From: Acidobacteriota bacterium | Lineage (GTDB): Bacteria; Acidobacteriota; Polarisedimenticolia; J045 | Assembly (NCBI GenBank): GCA_017994815.1 | Contig: JAGOJY010000008.1 | Span: 1 to 44,448, forward strand | Length of the DNA stretch: 44,448 nt | Reading direction: 5' to 3' | Shown: piece by piece, positions 35,479 through 44,448 of the stretch | Position numbering within the stretch: position 1 is the first letter of the stretch | How the letters are laid out: each line of letters opens with the position of its first letter | Notes under the pieces: model-generated | Seen by the model: the letters and a program-made list of their open reading frames with translations, nothing else | What the model was told of the DNA's origin: nothing | Database searches by the model: none | Made by a program: the position numbers and the translations under genes

Positions 35479-35826
35479 ATGGCCAAGACGATCGAGTGGG
35501 CCTACCTGCGCAAGGGCTGAACGAGCTGTGCGAAGGCCCAGGGGTACCTTGGGCAACGCGGCATCACCGTGCAGAAGACCGTCAGTGCGAACGACAAGAA
35601 GCTGGGACCAGCCGAGGCCCTCACCCTCGTGCGCTCGGCCAAGCGGCTGGTCGTCGGCCGGGGCACGAAGGTCGTCAGCGTGCCGGTGACCCGCACCGCG
35701 CCTTCGGACGAGGAGATCCTGGCGCTGGTGCTCGGCCCGACCGGCAACCTCCGCGCCCCGACGCTCAAGAAGGGTGACACGCTGCTCGTCGGCTTCAGCG
35801 AGGAGGCCTACGCCCGGGAACTGTGA
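35479..35826 (+). CDS. ArsC-like thioredoxin-fold selenoprotein (UGA read as selenocysteine)
   Basis: 115 aa if the in-frame TGA at 35518-35520 is read as selenocysteine. The N-terminus MAKTIEWAYLRKG is followed by U14-T-S-C17 and AKAQGYLGQRGI, then continues without interruption to YAREL-stop. CxxC or UxxC at this place is the redox site of ArsC/glutaredoxin-like proteins, and the frame on both sides of the UGA is homologous in style (RKG-[C/U]-xxC-xKAQ-xL). A hairpin suited to a bacterial SECIS lies at 35536-35554. The start ATG 35479 has GGGGGA eight nt upstream and follows aroQ by 23 bp. Function is probably a thiol/selenol reductase; arsenate is not demonstrated. Automated calling would miss the first 30 codons or split the gene. 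Confidence 0.82.
35536..35554 (+). promoter_or_regulatory. candidate bacterial SECIS hairpin
   Basis: GCCCA (35536-35540) pairs with TGGGC (35550-35554), extended by a G-U and two G-C pairs (41-49, 42-48, 43-47), leaving a GTA apical loop at 35544-35546 that begins with G. The loop starts about 24 nt after the UGA, inside the 16-37 nt window usual for bacterial SECIS elements, and it lies within the coding frame as required. Confidence 0.65.
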
Positions 35827-35943
35827 AAGTCGGTACGCGCTGTCCAGATGGCCGTGCGGGGGGCGGGAACACCTGTCTCACGCTTCTCGCCGTTGTGACC
35901 GGGCAGAGCAGACGGCGGGCCGGTGTTCCACCTGACGCCACGC

Positions 35944-35949
35944 TAGAAT
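35944..35949 (+). promoter_or_regulatory. -10 element of sucA, leaderless layout
   Basis: TAGAAT (35944-35949) ends 8 nt before ATG 35958, with no Shine-Dalgarno sequence between. The transcript would start at or within a base or two of the start codon. No clear -35 box is present. Confidence 0.5.
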
Positions 35950-35957
35950 CCGCGTCG

Positions 35958-38771
<2,814 letters not shown>

Positions 38772-38871
38772 GGGCGCACCATAGGGGCCGGCGCAGCCGG
38801 CCCGGCCATGACGGCGTCCCGGTGTGCGCGGGAAGGCACCCGGGGCCCGCGACTGGGGAGAGGGCATCGCG
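38772..38871 (+). repeat. GGGCCGGC hairpin and GTAGGGGCGCACC repeat-like sequence between sucA and odhB
   Basis: Immediately at the sucA stop (GTAGGGGCGCACC, from 38768) begins a sequence of the type often seen as dispersed short repeats. It contains a perfect 8-bp stem, GGGCCGGC (38785-38792) with GCCGGCCC (38796-38803), around a GCA loop. No T-run follows, so it is more likely a partial attenuator, mRNA-stability element or repeat than a terminator. GGAGAGGG before ATG 38872 is the odhB ribosome-binding site. Confidence 0.45.
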
Positions 38872-40089
38872 ATGACGGTGGAACTGAAGGTCCCCTCGTT
38901 CGGTGAGTCCGTGACGGAGGCGCTCGTCGCGCAGTGGCTGAAGGCCGAAGGCGACGCGGTCGACGCCGACGAGCCGGTGGCGGTGCTGGAGACGGACAAG
39001 GTCACGTCCGAACTCCCGGCCCCGGCCGCGGGCGTGCTGGCGAAGATCCTCAAGAAGCAGGGCGAGATGACGCAGGTCGGCGACGTCATCGCCGTGCTGG
39101 AGGAAGGCGCGGCGCCGCGCAAGCCCGCCGCCGAACCGGCCGCGCAGCCTGCCGCCGCGCGGCCCGCGCCCGCCGCGCAGGCGCGCGTCATGCCCGCGGC
39201 GCGGCGCGCGCTGGCCGAGCACGGGCTGGCGCCGGCGGACGTGACGCCCACCGGCCCGGGGGGGCGCGTCCTCAAGGAAGATGTCGAGCGCGAGGCCGCG
39301 CGCCGCAGCAGCGCGGCGCCGGCCGCCGCGCCCGGGGCGGCGCCGGCGATGGCCCGCGTCCCGGCCGCGCCCACCGCGCCCACGAGCCCGCGCCAGGAAG
39401 AGGTCGTCCCGATGAGCCCGCTGCGCAAGCGCGTCGCGGAGCGGCTCGTCGCGGCGCAGCAGACGGCGGCGCTGCTGACGACCTTCAACGAAGTCGACAT
39501 GTCGTCCGTGATCGCGCTCCGGCAGCAGCACCGCGAGGCGTTCGAGACGAAGTACGGCATCAAGCTCGGCTTCATGTCGTTCTTCGTCAAGGCCGCGATC
39601 GACGCCTTGAAGCTCGTCCCGCAGGTCAACGCCGAGGTCCGCGAGGACAGCATCGTCTACCGCAACTACTACGACATCGGCATCGCCGTCGGCGGCGGGC
39701 GCGGGCTGGTCGTCCCGGTCCTGCGCGACGCCGACCGGATGAGCTTCGCCGAGGTCGAGCTGAAGATCGCCGACTACGCGCGGCGCGCCCGCGAGAACAA
39801 GCTGACGCTGGAGGAGCTGGCCGGCGGCACGTTCACGATCAGCAACGGCGGGATCTACGGCTCGATGCTCTCGACACCGATCGTCAACGCGCCGCAGAGC
39901 GGGATCCTGGGCCTGCACGCGATCCAGGAGCGGCCGGTGGCGCTGAACGGGCAGGTCGTCGTCCGGCCGATGATGTACCTCGCGATGACCTACGATCACC
40001 GGATCATCGACGGCCGGGAGGCGGTGACGTTCGTCAAGCGGATCAAGGAGTGCATCGAGAGTCCCACGCGCATCCTGCTGGAGGTCTGA
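38872..40089 (+). CDS. odhB: dihydrolipoyllysine-residue succinyltransferase (E2)
   Basis: 405 aa. It transfers the succinyl group from the lipoyl arm to CoA. One lipoyl domain (1-78; K43 in ETDKVTSE is the lipoylation site) is followed by an Ala/Pro linker, the peripheral subunit-binding domain (about 106-138, [13 protein letters not shown]...GRVLKEDV), a second linker, and the catalytic domain (about 175-405) with [17 protein letters not shown] and the active-site [11 protein letters not shown] near residue 376. A single lipoyl domain is normal for the succinyltransferase. lpdA starts 1 nt after the stop. Confidence 0.97.
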   Translation: MTVELKVPSFGESVTEALVAQWLKAEGDAVDADEPVAVLETDKVTSELPAPAAGVLAKILKKQGEMTQVGDVIAVLEEGAAPRKPAAEPAAQPAAARPAPAAQARVMPAARRALAEHGLAPADVTPTGPGGRVLKEDVEREAARRSSAAPAAAPGAAPAMARVPAAPTAPTSPRQEEVVPMSPLRKRVAERLVAAQQTAALLTTFNEVDMSSVIALRQQHREAFETKYGIKLGFMSFFVKAAIDALKLVPQVNAEVREDSIVYRNYYDIGIAVGGGRGLVVPVLRDADRMSFAEVELKIADYARRARENKLTLEELAGGTFTISNGGIYGSMLSTPIVNAPQSGILGLHAIQERPVALNGQVVVRPMMYLAMTYDHRIIDGREAVTFVKRIKECIESPTRILLEV

Positions 40090-40090
40090 G

Positions 40091-41485
40091 ATGGCCGGCG
40101 AGCCGCACGACCTGTTGGTGATCGGCGCCGGCCCCGGCGGGTACGTCGCCGCGCTGCGGGCGGCGCAACTCGGCCTGAACGTCGGCTGCGTCGAGCGCGA
40201 GCCGGCGCTCGGCGGCACGTGCCTGCGCATCGGCTGCATCCCGAGCAAGGCGCTGCTCGAGTCGAGCGAGCTGTTCTGGGAGGCCGGGCACGGCTTCGCC
40301 GCGCACGGGATCAAGCTGCAGGGCGCGCAGGTGGACCTGGCGGCGATGATGCGCCGCAAGAACCAGATCGTCTCGGCGCTGACCAAGGGCGTGGACGGCC
40401 TGTTCCGCAAGGCCAAGGTCGCGCGCTACGCCGGCCAGGCGCGCTTCGCCGGCCCGGGGCGCGTCGTCGTCGCCGGCGCCGACGGCGAGCGCGAACTCGC
40501 CGCGCGCAACGTGCTGATCGCGACCGGCAGCCGCTCGGCCAGCCTGCCCGGCGTCGAGTTGGACGGCGAGCGCCTCGGGACGAGCACCGAGGCGTTGGCC
40601 TGGCCCGAGGTCCCGGGGCACCTGGTCGTGATCGGCGCGGGAGCGATCGGGCTGGAGCTGGGCTCGGTCTGGCGCCGGCTCGGCGCCAAGGTGACGGTGC
40701 TGGAATTCCTCGACCGGATCCTGCCCGGGATGGATGCCGAGCTGGCGCACGAGGCGCTGCGCATCTTCAAGAAGCAGGGGCTGGAGTTCCGGCTCGGCGC
40801 GCGCGTCACCGCCGCCCGCCGCGACGGCGACGGGTGCGTGGTCGAGGCCGAGGGCGCGGAGCCCGTGCGCTGCGAGCGCGTCCTGCTCTCGGTCGGCCGC
40901 ACGCCGGAGACGGCCGGGCTCGGGCTGGAGACGATCGGCGTCGAGCTCGACCGCAAGGGGCGGATCCCGGTCGACCCGCTCACGTTCGCCACGAAGGCCG
41001 CGGGCGTCTACGCGATCGGCGACGTGATCGGCGGCGCGATGCTGGCGCACAAGGCCTCGGAGGAGGGGATCGCCTGCGTGGAGCGGCTGGTCACCGGCTA
41101 CGGCCACGTCAACTACGACGCGATCCCGAGCATCGTCTACACGCAGCCGGAGGTGGCCTCGGTCGGGCGCACGGAAGAGGACCTCGCCGCCGCGGGCACC
41201 GCCTACCGCAAGGGGAGCTTCCCGTTCATGGCCAACGGCCGCGCCAAGGCGCTCGGGCAGACCGACGGGCGGGTGAAGATCCTCGCCGACGCCGCGACCG
41301 ACCGCGTGCTGGGCGTGCACATCCTCGGGCCGCGCGCCGGCGACCTGGTCGCCGAGGCCGCGGTCGCGATCGAGTTCGGGGCCAGCAGCGAGGACCTGGC
41401 CCGGGCCTGCGCGGCGCACCCGACGCTGGCCGAGGTGGTCAAGGAAGCGGCGCTCGCCGTCGGCGGGCGCGCGTTGCACATCTGA
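40091..41485 (+). CDS. lpdA: dihydrolipoyl dehydrogenase (E3)
   Basis: 464 aa. This FAD flavoprotein reoxidises dihydrolipoamide with NAD+. FAD-binding GAGPGGYVAAL starts at residue 12. The redox disulfide is C44/C49 (GGTCLRIGCIPSK). The NAD-binding GAGAIGLELGSVW and GDVIGGAMLAHKA follow, and the catalytic HPT-E is at the C-terminus (AAHPTLAEVVKEA). It is the last gene of the sucA-odhB-lpdA unit. The codons for its last residues (ALAVGGRALHI) are within a 26-bp sequence repeated 650 bp downstream. Confidence 0.97.
   Translation: MAGEPHDLLVIGAGPGGYVAALRAAQLGLNVGCVEREPALGGTCLRIGCIPSKALLESSELFWEAGHGFAAHGIKLQGAQVDLAAMMRRKNQIVSALTKGVDGLFRKAKVARYAGQARFAGPGRVVVAGADGERELAARNVLIATGSRSASLPGVELDGERLGTSTEALAWPEVPGHLVVIGAGAIGLELGSVWRRLGAKVTVLEFLDRILPGMDAELAHEALRIFKKQGLEFRLGARVTAARRDGDGCVVEAEGAEPVRCERVLLSVGRTPETAGLGLETIGVELDRKGRIPVDPLTFATKAAGVYAIGDVIGGAMLAHKASEEGIACVERLVTGYGHVNYDAIPSIVYTQPEVASVGRTEEDLAAAGTAYRKGSFPFMANGRAKALGQTDGRVKILADAATDRVLGVHILGPRAGDLVAEAAVAIEFGASSEDLARACAAHPTLAEVVKEAALAVGGRALHI
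41453..41478 (+). repeat. direct repeat copy 1 (end of lpdA)
   Basis: This 26-bp segment at the lpdA 3' end matches 42103-42128 at 25 of 26 positions; the single difference is C41461 versus G42111. The copies are in the same orientation, 650 bp apart. Confidence 0.85.
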
Positions 41486-41506
41486 CGCCGTTCGGGCCGC
41501 TCGAGG

Positions 41507-41954
41507 TCACCGCGGCGGCGCGACCGCCCGGCGCACGAGGGCCGCGATCTTCTCTTCCTCGGCGGGGGTGAGCTTCGCGATCGCGAAGGCGGTCGGCCAC
41601 ATCGTGCCGTCGTCGAGGGCCGCCGCGTCGGTGAAGCCCAGGCTGCAGTAGCGGGTCTTGAACTTGTCGGCGCTCTGGAAGAAGCACACGATCGACCCGT
41701 CCCTGGCATAGGCCGGCATGCCGTACCAGGTCTTCGCATGGAGCTCCGGTGCGGTCGCGGTGATGAGGGCGTGCAGGCGGGCGGCGATCGCCCTGTCGGC
41801 CTCGGGCATCTCGGCGATCTTCTCCGCCGCCGCGGCCGCCTCGGCCGCGGTCTTCCCCGCCCGCGCCTGCGCGGCTGGCCGCCTTCAGCTCCTTCGCGCG
41901 CTCCCGCATTGCCGCGCGCTCCTCGGCCGAGAAGGTTCCGGTGTTTTTCGCCAT
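41507..41954 (-). pseudogene. DUF1801 (YdhG-like) protein, frameshifted
   Basis: Two adjacent frames read together as one DUF1801 protein of about 148 residues. The first begins at ATG 41954 ([26 protein letters not shown]), with GAGGAGAAA upstream. The second carries the rest ([45 protein letters not shown], ending AVAPPR). The total length is one base more than a multiple of three, and the frames change within the GC-rich stretch at about 41862-41885. A one-base insertion, a sequencing error or a programmed shift would each explain this. The domain has a frataxin-like fold; its role is unclear. The gene lies between two copies of a 26-bp repeat. Confidence 0.75.
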
Positions 41955-42102
41955 TGGTGTTTCTCCTCGATCAGGGCCGTCCGGCTCGGCAGACTGGTCA
42001 CGCGTGCGACGGGCCCGCGGACGGCGCAGGGCGGCGCCCCGGTGGCCCACGACGGATCGGCCGGGCGCAGGGTACCAGAAGATCCGCGAGTTCAACTTGG
42101 CA

Positions 42103-42128
42103 CTCGCCGTGGGCGGGCGCGCGTTGCA
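42103..42128 (+). repeat. direct repeat copy 2 (upstream of the L,D-transpeptidase)
   Basis: Second copy of the 41453-41478 sequence, one mismatch. In the same frame it reads LAVGGRALQ, echoing the lpdA C-terminus, immediately before the transpeptidase start region. Confidence 0.85.
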
Positions 42129-42138
42129 AACTTCGCGC

Positions 42139-42915
42139 GTGACGATCCCCCGATCCCTGCTCCTGGCGCTGGCCGCGGGCGCGTTGGCGACCGCCGCGCT
42201 GGCCGTCCCCGCCGCGAGCAGCGGCCCCTGGGGCTGGACCTACGCGCACTACGACCCGGCGCTGTTCGGCCCCGAGAAGCCGCTGGGCGAACTCGTCGCG
42301 GCGCGCGGGCTGGAGCTGCGCGACGGGAAGCTCGCGGGGGCCCGGCTGCTGCTGGTCAAGGCCCAGAGGCGGCTCGAGCTGTGGGTCGGCGACGCGATGG
42401 TCAAGGCGTACCGCGTGCAGCTCGGCCAGCACCCGACCGGGCGCAAGTCGCGCCGCGGCGATTTCCGTACGCCGGAGGGGGAGTACGCGGTCTGCGCCCA
42501 CAAGCCGTCGAAGTACCACCGCGGCCTCTGGCTCTCGTACCCGAACCTCTCGGACGCCGCGGAAGGGCTGAAGGCGAAGCGGATCACGAAAGTCCAGCAC
42601 GACGCGATCGCCGAGGCGCTGGCGAAGGGCGAGTGCCCGCCGCAAACGACGAAGCTCGGCGGCTACCTGATGCTGCACGGCCAGCGCCCGCAGCACACCG
42701 CCGAGCTGGCGCGGATGCACCGCCAGCGGCCGAAGACGCTGCGCCGGGGCCTGCAGCAGGGGGATGCCGACCCGGCGAAGATCCGGGAGTTCCACGACTG
42801 GACCTCGGGCTGCGCCGCGCTGTTCAACCCCGACGTCCGCGAGCTGTACGACCTGCTCCCCGACGGCACCCCGGTCACCATCGTCGCCGACGGCCCGGTC
42901 ACGAAGCCGCACTGA
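42139..42915 (+). CDS. L,D-transpeptidase (YkuD family), secreted
   Basis: 258 aa from GTG 42139. A signal peptide (about 1-26, LLLALAAGALATAALAVPAAS) is followed by a YkuD catalytic domain (about 70-250). The catalytic set is H180 (LMLHG) and C225 (DWTSGCAAL), with the substrate loop GDFRTPEGEY near 108. It cross-links peptidoglycan or attaches proteins to it in the periplasm. No good Shine-Dalgarno sequence precedes GTG 42139. A TTG at 42124, inside the repeat copy, is an in-frame alternative that would add five residues, so the start may have been remodelled by the repeat. Confidence 0.9.
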   Translation: MTIPRSLLLALAAGALATAALAVPAASSGPWGWTYAHYDPALFGPEKPLGELVAARGLELRDGKLAGARLLLVKAQRRLELWVGDAMVKAYRVQLGQHPTGRKSRRGDFRTPEGEYAVCAHKPSKYHRGLWLSYPNLSDAAEGLKAKRITKVQHDAIAEALAKGECPPQTTKLGGYLMLHGQRPQHTAELARMHRQRPKTLRRGLQQGDADPAKIREFHDWTSGCAALFNPDVRELYDLLPDGTPVTIVADGPVTKPH

Positions 42916-43158
42916 CGCGAAACTCGCACCCCGTCGCGCGGGCGACGCGAGCATTACGCGTCTCTGTTGGGGGCGCAGCCGGCCCGCGGCGAACGGCGCA
43001 ACGATGTCCGCGAATGCTGCTCGTGTTGCGCCGCAGCGGGCCATGTCCGCGACGTTCGCGACGGGCGGGGCGGCGAGGCGCGCGAATGCTGGTCGTCGTG
43101 GCGCCGACCCCGCGGTGCGCGGCGCCGGAGCGCTGGTGCGCGCCGCCTGTCCACGGAC
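42916..43158. other. 243-bp non-coding stretch with degenerate internal repeats
   Basis: No convincing gene on either strand. A CGCGAATGCTGCTCGTGTTG-like segment (from 43010) is repeated imperfectly at 43081 (CGCGAATGCTGGTCGTCGTG), and ATGTCCGCGA occurs twice between (about 43004 and 43043). It separates the convergent transpeptidase and reductase genes. It may be a decayed repeat or a structured RNA; no T-run terminator is seen. Confidence 0.45.
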
Positions 43159-43968
43159 TCACTTCCGCCGGTGCACGACCTCGTCGCCGACCAGCGGTGC
43201 GGGCAGGGTCCAGCCGCCGTCGGCGAGCAGGACCGTTCCCGTGATCCAGGCCGCCAGGGGGCTGGCCAGGAAGCACACCAGCTCGGCGATCTCCTCCGCC
43301 GTGCCGAAGCGGCCGAGCGGGATCTGCGACAGGACCGCGCGCTCGATCTCCTCCGACGGCCAGAGCCGGTCGGCCGCGCCGCGGCTGGCGAACGGCCCCG
43401 GCGAGACGGCGTTGACCCGGATCCCGTGGCGGGCCCACTCCGCCGCGAGCGTGCGCGTCATCGCCTCGACGCCGGCCTTGGCGCAGGCCGAGTGGACCAC
43501 GCCCGGTTTGCCGTCGCGGGCGTACGGCGCCGAGATGTTGACGATCGCGCCGCCGCGCCCGCGCATGGCGCGGCCGGCCTCGCGCGAGGCGTAGAACACG
43601 CCGTTGAGCGCGATGTCGATCACGGTCGCGAACGCCTTCGGCGCGAGCGCCAGCGACGGCCGGACGAAGTTGCCGGCGGCGTTGTTGATCAGGACGTCGA
43701 GCGCGCCGAACCGCTCGACCGTCTCCGCGACCGCGCGCTTGACCTGGTGCGGGTCGCGGACGTCCATCGCGAGACCGAGCGCCGTGAACCCGCCGGCCGC
43801 CGCGCGGTCGAGCAGCTCGCGGTGGTGCGCGGTGTCGCGGCTGGCGCAGGCGACCTTGGCCCCGAGCTGGCCCAGCCGCGTGGAGACGGCCAACCCGAGC
43901 CCCGTCCCGCCGCCGGTCACGAACGCGACCTGGCCCGCGAACAGGTCCTGCGGTAGAAACCCACTCAT
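43159..43968 (-). CDS. SDR oxidoreductase, 2,4-dienoyl-CoA reductase-like
   Basis: 269 aa. NADP-binding TGGGTGLG (18-25) and NNAAGNF (95-101) are typical of the DECR branch. The usual YxxxK is absent: the residue four before K164 is S160 (HSACAK), while Y149 stands eleven residues earlier (SAPYARDG). That is the Tyr-Ser-Lys spacing of mitochondrial-type 2,4-dienoyl-CoA reductase, so reduction of dienoyl-CoA in beta-oxidation of unsaturated fatty acids is the best guess. ATG 43968 overlaps the SnoaL stop (ATGA); ATG 43977 is an alternative adding three residues. Confidence 0.88.
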   Translation of the reverse strand: MSGFLPQDLFAGQVAFVTGGGTGLGLAVSTRLGQLGAKVACASRDTAHHRELLDRAAAGGFTALGLAMDVRDPHQVKRAVAETVERFGALDVLINNAAGNFVRPSLALAPKAFATVIDIALNGVFYASREAGRAMRGRGGAIVNISAPYARDGKPGVVHSACAKAGVEAMTRTLAAEWARHGIRVNAVSPGPFASRGAADRLWPSEEIERAVLSQIPLGRFGTAEEIAELVCFLASPLAAWITGTVLLADGGWTLPAPLVGDEVVHRRK

Positions 43969-44345
43969 CTCGGCCATGTCGCGGCGATCAGCTCGGTGTC
44001 GAGGTAGTCCTGGATCCCGACGATCACGTCGCCCTCGAGGCGGAAGACCGTCACGCCGCGGTTCGCGTACGGCCTGCCGTCGCGCGTGACCCCCTCGTTG
44101 CGCCACTGCGCCACCGCGCGGTCGCCGCACACGCCGGCCCACTCGACGTCGAAGCGCAGGCCGCCGCGGAACAGGCGCTGGTTCTGCTTGAGGAACACCG
44201 TCACCGCGCGCCGTCCGGCGAGCTTGCCGCCGAACCGGAGTCCGGGGAACTCCAGCACGACGTCCGCGGCCATCCGCCCAGCCATGACATCGACCTCGCC
44301 ACGCCCGAGCGCCTCGAACATCTCGCGGATCTCGCTCTCGCCCAT
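43965..44345 (-). CDS. SnoaL-like / NTF2-fold protein
   Basis: 126 aa. The sequence has the cone-shaped NTF2-like pattern: an N-terminal helix (EIREMFEALGRGEVD), then strands with ADVVLEFPG, GRRAVTVFLK, VAQWRNEGVT and VTVFRLEGDVIVGIQDYLD. Members are small isomerases, hydrolases or hydratases, and no catalytic prediction is safe. It is translationally coupled to the downstream reductase. ATG 44345 has no Shine-Dalgarno sequence; a -10-like TATCGT (plus 44352-44357) ends 6 nt upstream. Confidence 0.85.
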   Translation of the reverse strand: MGESEIREMFEALGRGEVDVMAGRMAADVVLEFPGLRFGGKLAGRRAVTVFLKQNQRLFRGGLRFDVEWAGVCGDRAVAQWRNEGVTRDGRPYANRGVTVFRLEGDVIVGIQDYLDTELIAATWPR

Positions 44346-44385
44346 GCGCGAACGATAGCACCGGCACGGCGGGACGCGGGGCGAT

Positions 44386-44448
44386 CAGTGGTGGTGCCCG
44401 GACCCCTCCGCCGCGCCTTCGGCCGCGTGCGCGGCCGCGGACGTCGCG
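44386..44448 (-). CDS. possible 3' end of a gene with a His-rich tail
   Basis: A frame entering from the right edge on the minus strand reads ATSAAAHAAEGAAEGSGHHH then stops at 44386. Nineteen of its 20 codons end in G or C, matching local genes, and the HHH tail suggests a metal-binding C-terminus. It would end 40 bp before the SnoaL gene. Too short to identify. Confidence 0.38.

Noticed and set aside
35569..35826. Calling the ArsC-like gene as an 85-aa protein from GTG 35569
   Set aside because: It removes the first strand and the redox CxxC/UxxC site, and has no Shine-Dalgarno sequence; the upstream part continues the same protein through the UGA.

Overview
A high-GC (about 70% or more by eye), gene-dense bacterial chromosome segment with strong G/C third-position bias. 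An outer-membrane TonB-dependent receptor, signal peptides and a periplasmic adaptor indicate a diderm. The mix of homodimeric AceE, a B12-binding radical SAM enzyme, corrinoid methyltransferases, a bifunctional AroK-AroB and a probable selenoprotein would suit an Acidobacteriota-like or similar deep-branching lineage. That placement is inference; no rRNA gene is present. I saw no tRNA, rRNA, CRISPR array, insertion sequence or phage gene.

Layout. 1-7.5 kb: a possible partial gene, a small membrane protein divergent from an ABC-F ATPase, a B12/radical SAM protein and aceE. 7.5-12.6 kb: an OprC-like copper receptor ending in a strong terminator, then aroA and a GT39-type glycosyltransferase. 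12.6-16.3 kb: a C69 dipeptidase and glyoxalase II, divergent from a PAS histidine kinase. 16.5-20.2 kb: a tightly coupled four-gene corrinoid operon (MttB-like methyltransferase, B12 reactivation protein, corrinoid protein, homocysteine methyltransferase). 20.2-24.4 kb: a shikimate-kinase-like protein, rhomboid protease, MFS transporter, orphan HypD and a phosphoesterase. 24.5-28.3 kb: an RND-type adaptor with two MacB-like permeases and no ATPase. 28.3-35.8 kb: Nudix hydrolase, aroE, arfB, fumC, two small membrane proteins, then aroC-aroKB-aroQ followed by an ArsC-like gene whose reading frame passes through a UGA codon. 35.9-41.5 kb: sucA-odhB-lpdA. 41.5-44.4 kb: a frameshifted DUF1801 gene lying between two copies of a 26-bp repeat, an L,D-transpeptidase, and a reductase/SnoaL pair.

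Function. Every shikimate-pathway step after DAHP synthase is encoded here (aroB and aroK as a fusion, aroQ, aroE, aroA, aroC). Central carbon metabolism is represented by aceE, the complete 2-oxoglutarate dehydrogenase set and fumC. The two most unusual items are the probable UGA-encoded selenocysteine protein (35479-35826) and the corrinoid operon (16474-20168). The operon looks like a methionine synthase taken apart into separate proteins, with an MttB-type methylamine/betaine methyltransferase in place of the folate domain. Eight genes share an initiation layout: a -10-like hexamer 6-9 nt before the start codon and no Shine-Dalgarno sequence, which suggests frequent leaderless transcripts.
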